A stretch of DNA of 64,000 nt, taken from contig NC_079879.1 of assembly GCF_029227915.1 (NCBI RefSeq), positions 9,672,001 through 9,736,000 on the forward strand, read 5' to 3'. This DNA comes from Hydractinia symbiolongicarpus (taxonomy: Eukaryota; Cnidaria; Hydrozoa; Anthoathecata; Hydractiniidae). Below the pieces are notes generated by a model. It was not told the origin of the DNA and ran no database searches. It saw only the letters and a program-made list of their open reading frames with translations. This document shows positions 25,801 through 37,073 of the stretch, piece by piece (the stretch's first letter is position 1; each line of letters opens with the position of its first letter). The position numbers and the translations under genes were made by a program.

Positions 25801-28800
25801 GTACAAAGTTATCACCATAAAAGTTTACCCTATGAAAAAACATTGGAATAAATATCTGGATTAAAAAGAAATTCAAAGTAACAATAACAAAAACATACAT
25901 TTTTCCTTTGTCTCCATCTTTAGAAAATGGGTTCGCCCTCATGGACCTCGTCTTGGGATCATAATACGCAGAGTTTGGATCCAAGTTGTACAAATACTAA
26001 ACAAAAAGATATCGAATGTGAAAAATAATGACATCATACGTAACATTGCAGAGGACCTGGTATTCAACTATAATTAACCCATTGATACATAAAAACTACC
26101 TCCCAGCCAGAAATTAAATTTAAACTTTTGTTCACAATTCTTACCAGTATTGCAAAAAAAACATGGAAGTCCAAACTAGACAGCCATCTATACATGAGTC
26201 CTTTTTCAATCTACTACTTTAAGTACAAAACTGCTCACAGACAGAAACCTTTGTTGGCACTTTGCAAACATGAAGTTAACATAAACCATATTAAAAGATT
26301 TTGCAAACAAACTTTTGAGAACTAATGCTCTACAAAAAGCGTTTACTTTCACAAATTATCGAAAGTCAACATTTTAAAAATTGAAACTCAAAATATATTT
26401 GAAGAAAACTATTTTCGCATACATAACTTCCTCGAATCCATACTCTTAAAAGATTTTATAGTATAAACTTCCAAAAAATTTATGAAAGTTTCTGCACTTA
26501 AAGTATGCAAAAAAACTATTTACATTTTGCCTATTGACAATGCCTATATTATTGATTTCAATCGTCCTGTACTGAAAGTGATCGCAAGAGAGCAGTATTG
26601 ACAATGCCTATATTATTGATTTCAATCGTCCTGTACTGAAAGTGATCGCAAAAGAGCAGTAATTACTCATCTAAATAAATGTCTTACTTTTGCTGTATCC
26701 TCACGAATTCGAAGATTTCGAACAGTTTGACGTCTAAAAATAAAACAAACACAGTCTTATTATTTCTGATATACAAAGCACAAAAATTCGCATTTAATGG
26801 CTCAATCACTTACACATTTGAATCAAACTTTTGACCAGGCATGTCTACTTCATCAGCATATTTTTCTTCTTCTTCGTCATCTTCATTAATTATCTATGAA
26901 CAGCAATGATAGCACTGATACAGTATTGTAAACATTCCTAATGTTTATATATAAGTTTATAAAGTTGAATACTGACAATATACAAAATAGATTAGAGGCC
27001 ATGTCAAGCATATTTCACATTAAAATAAATAATGGACTACATATATTTAAAAAAATATTAGTGTTTAAAAAGAAGATTGAAGTTAACTAACGTGTACAAA
27101 ATATGTCTTACTGCTTTTACGTCCGCTTTGCCTGTTTCTAACTCTTCTTCCAACTTGGCTGCTTTTAGTTGTCGTTTTGCCTGGTCGAAACAAGTTAAAA
27201 CAAGTCAAAAGGAAAATTCACAGCTATATAAAGATGCTATTTTACACAATATGGAAACAAAAACACAAAATACCTCATCAACTTTGCTGTATTCTTCTAA
27301 CACTTTATCGTGTACACTAACATCATATCCTGCCCATCTAAACAGAAGTGACAAAATCAGATCAACTGTTATTATTTCGACTGTCCTTTTCATAAAAAAA
27401 TTGCATTAAAAAAATTATATATATATACCGGTCTCTTTTTCCATCATAATCAAATTTCAAGTCTCCCTACAAAATGTAATTTAACTTGTGTAAAATAAAA
27501 GCAACAGTAACACCATGCATCATCAAACATTATCAAACATTTTTTTACCGGCAGATGTTCATCTGGTTGTATATCATCACCAGTGTATTTTGCACCAACT
27601 TTTCGAGGACGCTATACATTCAGAAACAAAATCTCAAAAATATGGAATGAAATGTGTACAATATGCACATTTTTGATTGCAAAAAGATTATGTGACAAGA
27701 TACCTCCAAGCAATCTTTCTTCTTGTGTGTCATTGCACCACAATTTCCACATGCTCCTTTTCGATATTTCGTGGCAACTTTTGTCTACACAAAAATGTCC
27801 AGAATACATGTAAATGTATGTGCCAGACACAAAATACAGATTGATGAAAAAATGTAAATACATTACATCTTTAATTCCCTTTTGGTACCATTCATCAAGA
27901 CCAGCAAACTCTTTTTTCTTTTCTGGCTGACAACGCTGATGTTTAAGTGTTGGTCTAAAAATATATATTTTTCCATAACTTAAAAACCTCCAAATATTAA
28001 AATGCACTGCAGTCAATAAAAATCCTTTTAAAACAAGTCAAGATAAAGTTATCTTAAAGTTATCTTACCTATTTTCACCAACATACCACGGTACTGTAGT
28101 GATGTATTGTGGGATATGTGGATTGATGTCTCTTAAAAAAAATAACAACAATGCAAATAAACCATTATAAATAATACCAGCATAGATGTTAAATTTTATA
28201 GGGAACAACTAACAAACAATGCAACAATAGCGTGGTAAAACATAACAGGGAATTCCAGGAGACGCGTGCGATCGCACGCGCACGTCCCCACACACATGCA
28301 ACAGCTATTCAGGCGTGCGATTTATCGCACGCGCTAATTACGCTCTTTACTCGCGTAAAATAAAAGAAATTAACGAAGGAATTATAAAAGTTGATTTTCT
28401 ACAGCGTATTTAATATCGCCGCTTAAGGCTATGCTTTAAGCATTTAACTATTAAAAACTGTATTCCAAAACTCAATCGTTTTAAGTCGACAGCTTCAACT
28501 GTATCATTAAAAACAGTTTATAACCACTTGTGGTTAAATTAAATTTTTTTAAAAATGTTAATTAAACGCCGTGTTTTTTTCCCCGTGTTTAAATTAAATG
28601 TGTTTTTTTCTGCCTGTGTGAAATTAAATGTTGAACATTTTATTTTAAAATTCTTAACTGTATAAAAGAACATAACATAACAATCTAAAGAACAACTTTA
28701 AAGTATTCCAAACAAGCCGTCTCCCAAAATCTAACAAACAAAACTTGAAACCTCAATAAATAAAAAATGACTCCCATTTTTACCATTTTTATAGATAATA

Positions 28801-31800
28801 AATAACCTACCGAGAAAATATAACCCTGGAAACAAGGTTGGGGATAAATAGCACTGCAAACAAAATGGCAGACCATTGCAGTAAGTGCAACGTGTGGCAC
28901 GTGTCAGCGTCTTTTCGTCCACTGTTTAAATTTAATTCTTTGTTATTTACCTATTATAAATTACTTCCTACAACGAACCAAGGCGTTTTGTTAATATATT
29001 TAGCACTTTTACACCACTTAAAGAACACTCACGGGACTGATAAGAGTGAAATAAACCAGGAAAAAAATCGTAAAAAACGCACGCGCAAATTTTCTAAAAT
29101 AGATTTACGCGTGCGATGAGTAGCACGCGTGTTTTTTTTCTTCGTGGAATTCCCTGCATAAGAAACTAAAAAACTGTGTGTTAAGCAGGTAAAACAAGAA
29201 TGAATCATGTTAAAAGACAGACAAAAACACAGACTCACAGAGACAACATATTACCTGGGCAAGTAGGTAATGGGGGTTAAATTAAAGGCCTGAAGACTTT
29301 GTAAGAATATGTGTTAACACACACGCACATACACCAAATAATTTTATGCAAAATCCCTAAACACTAATTTGTTATAGACTAATGGCTAATAAAATTTGTT
29401 TAGTACCCAAAACCTATTGTCTTTCTCTGACAATCTTTCAAATGTGAACTCGATTTCTGACCACCTCCTGCCTCAAGGTTAGTGAACTTGAGCACTACCA
29501 GATGGGAAATTAACCCAGTTTGACATCATCTTCAAGATGGAAAAAAAGGCACCTAAGATAGGTTTCCATACGACTGCATTTTCCACTAGAGCGTAGAAAG
29601 CTCGAGAGCATTTTTCTCTTAAATTTAAACTTAATGAAAATCAAATTTCCTGCTTGAGAAAAAGATGTTTAGAATAAAATGGCTGCTGTAAACAGCTGCT
29701 CTACTTAACACCAAACACTTTTCTGAAAGGTGTTGTTATTTTATGACGAAAGAAGTACAGAAGAAATTGTTGTTGTTTTTTTAATATTTTTCTTAAATAA
29801 AATGGATTTGCAATTGTTTACATTTTTTTGAATTTCATTGGTTAAAAAGCTCGAGAGAGAAAACACGACCTGAAAAAGTTAAATGAGTTCAACTTTTCAA
29901 AAAAAAGGTCGGGAGAATCTTTTTACGTAGAGTCAGTGGTCGAGTTTAGTTTTGTAAATAATTATAAAACTAGTCAATAAACACGTGGAAAATTCACTTA
30001 GGTAGGGGAACAATGGAAAACTATAGGTTGTTTAGGAGTTTGGATGACATCAGCAAAAAATAGTTTTAAGGAATTTGTTTACCCATTTGAGCATAGACCC
30101 CACACAAATTCTGGTATCTTTTAAGTTGTGCTGCAGCTAGGGCTTTTCTATTACACACTTTTTTTATAAAAATATGAAAACTTTAACCAGCCTGGACATT
30201 ATTCTTATTTCTCTATTGTTCTAATGAATAAAACTATTGTTTTTAACCTTAATAAATTAATAAATTAATTATATAATTTGCAGGATTTTATTTTTTCTAC
30301 ACATTATCTTCTGCTTAAATGAACCTGTGGGTGTTTGCGTAAAGTTTAACCCTAATCACAGGGACTGTAGCATTCTTTTGATATCAAGGATAAAATGAGT
30401 ACGTCTTGTTGTTATTGCTTCTTCTTTCTTCTTTGTTTTTTCTGCCATGATGTGTTTCACTTACCTTGCGTACTATCGTATGGTTGAAATAGTCTTGCTA
30501 ATCGGACAGGAATTTTATGGTTTTCTGTCCCATCTTCCGTCAAAAACTCTCCATCGCTTTGCAGTTTTCATTGTTGTTCATGCAAAATATGTAATTCAGT
30601 GCTAAGAATTTGTTGAGCCTTATTATGATTTTTTTTAGTTGATATAAATTATTTTTTTTTATAAACTATTGTAAAATTGACTTTAAATAAGAAAATAAAC
30701 AATTAAACAAAATTTTTTAAGAAACGATGGGCAATGTGCAGTGTGGTTCCTATAGAATGGTTGCCACATGTGTAATGCAAGCAACTTTTCATAGCTATAA
30801 AGGTGTGACAACCAACTTTTCATAGCTATAAAGGTGTGACTGTACATGGTGTGTTAAGTATAGCGAAACTCTTACACAGCTATAACCTTGCTTCCATGTT
30901 ATTTGATTGGTAGTCTTGTTTCAATGTAGGTAATTGAAAAGAGAAGGTAACCAGATTTGCAGTAAGAACCTTGTGGATGGCAGAAACCTATTTTTCAAGT
31001 TATTTACTTTGGAGATTATTGTTAATAGAAACCATTTAGTATGAATCTATTGAGACAGCTTCCATCTGCAAAACAGGTCAGCAACAAAGGAGACAAATAA
31101 TCTGGTCTGTACCCCATGTTTTCAATTAACTGTATAAATTATTGGGGTACAACAACCGGTTGGTTATATATAAAAAATTGCTTTGTATATACAAAATCTT
31201 GGCCTGCAGAAGTCAGCAAAATTATCATCCAAAGTTGCACCACAAGCACTTCTTTGAAGGAATTTATTTACATTCAGGACACAAGACGGCAACCAGCATA
31301 AAGCTTCCTCCCTGGCTAATAACGAGGGTGGCGATAAGCCACATACACCGTAAAAATTGTGGGAGTTTTAGGGCGAGTTTGGCATTTTTGAAAAAAATCA
31401 TTCATTTGCCAGAAAAACCCTGCATAGACCCGAACAATGCCAGAAAAGAAAAGAAAAACAGACACTAATGATTCAAAAAACTATAAAAATCAAAATAAAC
31501 TTATTATGTGGTAGCGAAGTTCTTGAAAGAACTGTTTTTGATAGTTTATAATAAGATTTACTTGATAATCAGTGATAACTAGCTAAAGGTTTTCTAAAAT
31601 TTTTACACGGAATCCTAAACGTGTTATGAGAGCATGACATATTTTTAATGCATGGTGGCCTACACCACAGGTAGAATAAGGTAGCTATTTTCCTGGCTCC
31701 TACAATATTATAAAGCCCGTTACCCTGTAGGCCTACCCTGTAACACCATTTTGCCTGTGGTGCTGTGCAAACGCACGTTGTCGCCCAAGTCCAGCTATAT

Positions 31801-31986
31801 CCAATCTGCTAGATTATGTCAGCGTGGCCTAGTATTTATGACTTACTTTCCTTCTTCGTCGACTTCTGGTGGTGCAGTACCTGCCTTTCTAGCTTCCTCT
31901 AGCTCCTTCTGTTTTTTCCAATCCACTCGTTTGTTTTGACTGACTTCTTGTTTTGAATCTTTTTTCGGCACTGCTACGGACGCCAT
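22875..31986 (-). CDS. SLU7: Pre-mRNA-splicing factor SLU7
   Basis: Twenty exons join in frame on the minus strand: 31847-31986, 28069-28131, 27867-27954, 27704-27784, 27549-27611, 27429-27466, 27274-27337, 27112-27180, 26814-26893, 26688-26733, 25899-25996, 25762-25829, 25284-25423, 24878-24934, 24695-24737, 24453-24514, 24115-24222, 23854-23940, 23452-23541 and 22875-23066. They give 558 residues (human about 586). SLU7 acts at the second catalytic step of splicing, in 3' splice-site choice. Family blocks are clear: [25 protein letters not shown], a CCHC zinc knuckle (C109, C112, H117, C122), [69 protein letters not shown] and [14 protein letters not shown]. The C-terminal tail is Lys-rich (YIKKKKK). 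All introns are GT-AG; intron 1 (3.7 kb) contains transposon sequence. Confidence 0.95.
26532..26659. repeat. 64-bp exact tandem duplication in SLU7 intron 10
   Basis: Two 64-base copies (26532-26595 and 26596-26659), starting TATTGACAATGCC and ending GAGCAG, differ at one base. The second copy ends 29 bases before exon 10 on the donor side, so it lies close to the 5' splice site. Confidence 0.95.
28246..29156. mobile_element. Non-autonomous DNA transposon with terminal inverted repeats, 911 bp, in SLU7 intron 1
   Basis: The ends are CAGGGAATTCCA and its inverse TGGAATTCCCTG. The direct repeat CATAA flanks it on both sides (28241-28245 and 29157-29161), a 5-bp target-site duplication. Just inside each end are subterminal palindromes built from GCGTGCGAT and ATCGCACGC, for example GCGTGCGATCGCACGC at 28264-28279 and a GCGTGCGATTTATCGCACGC hairpin near 28313. 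No transposase-like frame is present. CAGGG ends recall hAT elements, but 5-bp duplications are not the usual 8 bp, so the superfamily is open. Confidence 0.88.
30782..30840. repeat. 31-bp tandem duplication
   Basis: CAACTTTTCATAGCTATAAA plus GGTGTGAC occurs at 30782 and again at 30813, in SLU7 intron 1. It is a simple local duplication. Confidence 0.9.
31325..31567. repeat. Diverged copy of the AGGGTG-CGATAAGCC element family, left half
   Basis: From AGGGTGGCGATAAGCC onward this stretch matches 62357-62600 in the same orientation, including GAAGTTCTT-AAAGAACTGTTTTTGAT near the end. The right terminal repeat seen in the 62 kb copy is absent here, so the copy is truncated. It lies in SLU7 intron 1, about 280 bases from exon 1. 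Confidence 0.8.
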
Positions 31987-32159
31987 TTTGAATTAAAGCT
32001 TTATTTGGACAGTCATTCATAAAACATGCCACAGTAAGCAGTAACAAAAAGTGGAAACAGTCGCAGGGCGCGCTTTTCCACCTATTTGTCATAACTATAT
32101 CTTATATATGCATATCCGACCTATGTAAGAAATATCTAAAAACGGAGTATCGTCTCCTG

Positions 32160-32690
32160 AATAATCTAACACGTCTGACGTCTTCTAAATAGCAAAACAC
32201 CTGATAGAGAAATAAATAAAGTATTCCAAGCAGTGAAACATGTCCAGCATGTCCATAACAATGAAACTATCCAAATAAAAAAGTTTACCCAAAATCATCT
32301 AATCAACTTGACCTAACAGTAAAACTATTCAAACAGTGCAGAAACACATCTAAATGGTCCTAAAAGGTGAAAGCACCCGAAAAGGAAAATTTATCCAAAA
32401 GCATCTAAACTGACTAAATCAAAGACATACGTCTATTTTGTCCTAAATCGTCAAAGCACTCCGATAAGATATTCATCTGAATTCATCTAAACCACGAGAA
32501 CACGTCTAAATAGTCCTAAACGGTTCCAAACACAAAAATTTATTCAAAAGCAGCTAAATCGTGTCTATCTAAATCAAGGACACCCGTCTAACTTTTCTTA
32601 AAAAGTGAAAGCAACAAAGCATGGAAATGCATTTAAACTCATCTAAACCTTCTCTAAACCGCAGAAGCATGTCTAACTTACAGTCACAGT
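32160..32690. repeat. Degenerate tandem array upstream of SLU7, roughly 75-85-bp units
   Basis: Phrases such as CACGTCTAAATAGTCCTAAA, GTGAAAGCACC, AATTTATCCAAAAGCATCTAAA recur in order several times with much divergence (for example at about 32340, 32430, 32495, 32580 and 32665). Unit length and copy number are estimated by eye. No coding frame is kept through it. Confidence 0.7.
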
Positions 32691-32919
32691 CTTTGACATA
32701 CTTTTATCTGACATTGTTTTTTTTTGTTTTTTTTTACAAAATTACTATTCCGACATTTTTCTAAAAATTGCAAGTTAACATAAATACTCTTATTTAGCAA
32801 GTACGACGTTGAAGACATTAAAACTGGCACAGACATTCTACGGTGTAAAAATGCTAACAAAGCAACAAGTGAAACATTGTATCCCAGTCACTTGATTTTT
32901 GTAGCTTATTTTTTTAGCT

Positions 32920-32983
32920 ATATTCGCTTGTCGTGACAAGCATAAATGACGCATCATTTATGCTTGTCACGACAAGCGAATAT
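32920..32983. repeat. Perfect hairpin, 30-bp arms with 4-base loop
   Basis: Arms 32920-32949 and 32954-32983 are perfect inverse complements around the loop CGCA. Each arm contains a nested palindrome, CTTGTCGTGACAAG or its inverse CTTGTCACGACAAG. There are no mismatches, which points to recent origin or sequence maintenance. Confidence 0.95.
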
Positions 32984-34083
32984 TATCGAAATCTTTGTCA
33001 AAAACGAATTATGAGAATGAGAATTAAAGATGCGCGTTTTTCTAAAACTTTCAGTTTAGCTTGTCGATTCCTTATAAAATTCATTACATTTCAATAATAA
33101 CGAGAGACATTTTTTTAACTCGGGAAAATTCCCAGCCTTAATTGCAGAACGTATCAGCATACTGCAAATACAAATTCCTGAGGAAATAATTAAGAGCGAA
33201 AGAACGAAAGTCAAAAAAAGTTGAATCCTTATTGCGACAACAAGGTAACCAAGCTTTATTCGCACTGCTTGAAACCAACATGCAATGCAATCACTATAGC
33301 TGCAGATGCGGCATAAATGGCAAACAACTTGCATCAGGAAACGGATTCAACCAGTGCTGTCAGAGATTGGCATTATAAGAACAGATTTTGCTGCAATTGC
33401 TGGAAACTTACCAACAGTCCCATGCCTTTTTGAGGCGTAATTTAGCAGTTAAGTGTTATTCGTTTTAGAAGAAATTTCGATCGAACTATCTTCTGTGGTT
33501 AATTGTAAAAATCATATCTGTTCTTCTTGTTTCGTGTATTCTCAACGTAGCTTGCTGGTAAAACATTCTCTGTGTTCCAGCACTTGACACTAATTTGTGC
33601 ATCACATATCTGATGCTACAGACCCTGGGAACGAGGTTGAATTTTAGAGAGGTGAAAAATATACGTACATATGATGTAGCTTTAAAGAAAGCATAATTAT
33701 TCGAACGTGTAGTATTAAAAGTTGATTGGGACATATATACCGCGGCATTTTTAATCGTTCATGTTTGTTACTTCAACGTTTTCCACAAAGCAAAAAATCA
33801 GAACGATTTCATAACATTCTTGTTATGCAATGTGTTCAGAGCGTTCTTAGAGCGTATAATAAGGCTTCCGCAAAGCCTTGTAAATGAAATATATTAATTT
33901 TTATATAAAACGAAAAAAAAAAATTAACAATTTGACGCTCAAACAAAAAATTTTTTAATAACTTCGGGTTTACTAAATGCTATGTTCTGTCTCGTATGAA
34001 AACAAGGCCGAGGTCGGGTAGCGTTTTAAATTGAGATATGATGTTACACAAAAAAATATCGCAATCATCAATAAATGACGCAC

Positions 34084-34412
34084 TTCAACAATAAATGTCG
34101 CTAAGTCAACAATAAATTTCGCTAAGTCAACAATAAATTTCACTAAATCAACAATAAATTTCGCTAAGTCAACAATAAATTTCGCTAAATCAACAATAAA
34201 TTTCGCTAAGTCAACAATAAATTTCGCTAAGTCAACAATAAATTTCGCTAAGTCAACAATAAATTTCGCTAAGTCAACAATAAGTTTCACTAAATCAACA
34301 ATAAATTTCACTAAATCAACAATAAATGTCGCTAAGTCAACAATAAATGTCGCTAAGTCAACAATAAATGTCGCTAAGTCAACAATAAATTTCGCTAAAT
34401 CAACAATAAATT
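34084..34412. repeat. 21-bp minisatellite, about 16 copies
   Basis: The unit is AAGTCAACAATAAATTTCGC plus T, with variants at a few positions (AAG/AAA, TTT/TGT, CGCT/CACT). Because 21 is a multiple of three, one minus-strand frame (34449-33973) stays open and would read as repeated KFIVDLA heptads, 16 in a row. There is no splice support, family match or flanking domain, so I call it a repeat and not a gene. Confidence 0.92.
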
Positions 34413-35605
34413 TTGCAACAGTTAATTTCGCAACTTTATTCATAAACAAAAATGAATGTCACAAAGTTAAATTTAAAACGAATTTTCTGTCCCACATTGA
34501 TAGTCCGAGTATACTGAATTCTACTGTAGTTTTGTGAAAATACATTTTTTAAAGTTTAAAATGTGTTTACATGTCGCAAGCTCAATATCGATATTGCGCC
34601 TGCGGAAACTGGGAAATTCTCACCCTTTCAAATTTAACCACCAGGGTACCTCTGATTTTTTTCACTTGCCAATGATGGTTGTATCTTATATATAACAAAA
34701 GATGGACCAAACAATAATCTAAAAGTAAAAGTACATTATACAATGTCGTAAAGATCATTGTCTTGGGTACTTCATAGGCAATATGGCATACGAGCCATAA
34801 TTTAACACGTTAAATGTTAACATGACTGTGTCCCGCCTCACCAATCTATCAGTGTCGCACCTTTTCTTTCTCTATTTCTGGTTTTATCGAAATGTCAAGG
34901 TTGAGAGAGATATACCCCTGCATCTATCACCACTCGTTTCAATCTATTCCCTACTTTATTCTCACTTTATCAGGTATTTCATTCTTAACATTCCCTAAGT
35001 AGATCTTTGGTAGTTTTTCTTTCTCGCCATTAACAAATTCGTCTTTATTTTGTCTAAAGAGGTAATGTGCACCTTAACCGTTGTTTTCTTTTTTTTCCTT
35101 ACATCTTTTCCTTTGTTCCCTTCTGTTTCACCTCTCTCGTCGCCTTCATTATCCTTCCCGTTGAATCATTTCCTCTTTCTCGTTTGCCACATATATTGGT
35201 GTGTAATATCCGACAACAGAATGTACTCATTTGATAAACGGACCCATCCTTTCCTGTCCCCACAGTTTTTTAAGATAAACCTTGAAATAGTTTCGAAATC
35301 ACTTTTCGAGGTTTTATCTCAAAGAACTATATCCGCGACACTGTTTCAATTTTACTAGTCGTGTAGAAAGGGTCTTATAGGGTCTTATTGGTGATAAAAT
35401 TACATGAATTCCCGGGGAAGCTGGCTAGCAAGAACCAAAGCAACAAAACAAGCCAGCCAGCCTGGGCCTGCTGTAACTTCCTTATTCTTGGTAATGAACG
35501 ATTCCTTCCTTCGTGTTATTTTGTGAATGAAAATTTTGTGCCTCGTTTATTCCCTGCTATACTTCATTCTGGCTGGTTATTAGTAAAACATGGAAGTGGT
35601 TATGT

Positions 35606-35955
35606 GGCGCCGTAGATTAGTGGTTATAGCTCTCGTACTCTGTGCGGGAGACCGGGGTTCGATTCCTCTTGACGGCGATTCAACATGGGCGAGTGAATGT
35701 TACCATAGCCCCGGGTTAACCCAAGCCATGTGAGGGAAATTGGGAAGATGGCACACTGTGTGGGCCGTTGGATGTTGCCGGGAGTTGTCTAGTAGAGCGC
35801 GGGCTCTAATTGGGTCTGCGTAGCTCAAAATGAGCATTAAATACTCTAGGACTCTCCATCTACGCCATGGCCCCTCCTGGAAATAATAGACAGGGTATAT
35901 CCCTCGATATTTGTGAGGCTAGCCATGTAAAATATGCACATCTATCTATCTAACT
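35606..35955 (+). mobile_element. tRNA-derived SINE
   Basis: The 5' end resembles a tRNA gene: an A-box-like TAGATTAGTGG (35613-35623) and a perfect B box GGTTCGATTCC (35656-35666), about 33 bases apart. A tRNA-unrelated body of about 250 bases follows, ending in a short CTAT repeat (ATCTATCTATCTA). The acceptor-stem halves do not close into a full tRNA, so it is a SINE head and not a functional tRNA. Flanking target duplications were not clear. The body could carry one of the conserved SINE central domains; that needs a search. Confidence 0.82.
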
Positions 35956-36463
35956 ATTGTGTAAAGACATTAGCTTACTACTTTTACTTTAGCTGGAGTA
36001 GTATAGCTATAGTTAGCTAAATGTTTGTGTGCTGTAAGAAAGAAAAATAACTTCATATTCGTAACTTAAAGTTTTTTGCTCACAATTATCAGACAAATAA
36101 ATACAATTTATATTAGAATTATCAGGCAAATGATGATACAATCGTACTTTTTCTAGCTAGCTAGATATAAAATTTGTTCCTTTTACTTGCTAACTCATTC
36201 CAGGTGCTGGTTAGTTACTGCTTTTACAAACGACAGTTCCTAATCACTTTAAATTTCTCAAAGTGAATTTGTTTTGATGGTTACACTTGTTAATTTTTTC
36301 TGTTCCTTTGTTAAGCAGGCCCCCTTTGATTCAGCGGTAACAATTGTAACTTTCTCTAATAAACACAGTTAGCTATATTTTAATTTTTAATGTCAATTTT
36401 ATTTTCTATTACTTGTCTAGTTGCAAAATTTGTTGTTTTAACTCCACATGTTAAGGAAACTGC

Positions 36464-36634
36464 TACCTTAGTGAAGAAATCATTTGCGGAAGAAATTTTT
36501 GCGGCACTTTTTTTGCGGAACTAATTTTTGCGGAATTAATTTTTGCGGAATTTGCCCAAATCCGCAAAAATATATTCCGCAAAATAAGTCATTTTTGGGT
36601 CATTCATCCGCAAAAATAACTTCTGCATAAGGTA
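36464..36634. mobile_element. Short MITE-like element with TTGCGGA inverted repeats
   Basis: The left end TACCTTAGTGAAGAAATCAT and the inverted right end TACCTTATGCAGAAGTTATT match imperfectly. Both run into arrays of TTTTTGCGGAA (left) and TTCCGCAAAAA (right), so the whole 171 bases can fold back on itself. No coding frame. Confidence 0.7.
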
Positions 36635-37011
36635 CATATTCTGGTCTAACTATTATTAGCCTAGTTAACTAAGCTTTCTTCTTCGAGTTGATAAAATGAG
36701 TTCCTCTCAAACTAAAGCTTAGACGTGAACGAATTACTCAGCGGAAACCCTAAGTTTAAATCGAACAATGTGACTAATCGCTTCAGAGGACATTTTAATT
36801 TATCTGTGAGTTGTTTACCAAGCTTGGCCAAATCTTACTTTGGTAAAAACTTTGTAGAACACTAATGTTTATTAGGGTGAGTGAAACCACTCGCTGGAAT
36901 ATTCGGGATGAAAGGGCTTTCCCCTGATAATAATCACTTGAGCAGAGAATAATAGAATTAGCCAATCAAAAAGTGCGGCCAGATTTTGGCCGCAGAAAAA
37001 TCATTTGAGAC

Positions 37012-37073
37012 CCAGCGTAATTTTTCCCACCTTAACTACTCCGATTTTCCGGTGGTAAGAAAAATTACGCTGG
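37012..37073. repeat. Inverted repeat (stem-loop)
   Basis: CCAGCGTAATTTTT pairs perfectly with AAAAATTACGCTGG, and CCACC inside it pairs with GGTGG after a small bulge. A second small palindrome, TGCGGCC and GGCCGCA, lies about 40 bases to the left. Probably the end of a foldback element. Confidence 0.75.

Noticed and set aside
27612-28016. Longer minus-strand open frames across SLU7 introns
   Set aside because: They contain SLU7 exons 3 and 4 plus read-through into introns; the spliced model explains them.
33056-33334. Minus-strand 92-codon open frame with a hydrophobic stretch, upstream of SLU7
   Set aside because: The hydrophobic composition is easily produced by AT-rich DNA. No family similarity, splice context or partner exon was found.
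35388-35615. Plus-strand open frame ending at the SINE
   Set aside because: No recognised domain; it runs into the SINE head and has no splice or start support.
35606-35678. Functional tRNA gene
   Set aside because: The A and B boxes are present, but the acceptor-stem halves do not pair properly and the sequence continues into a SINE body with a simple-repeat tail.
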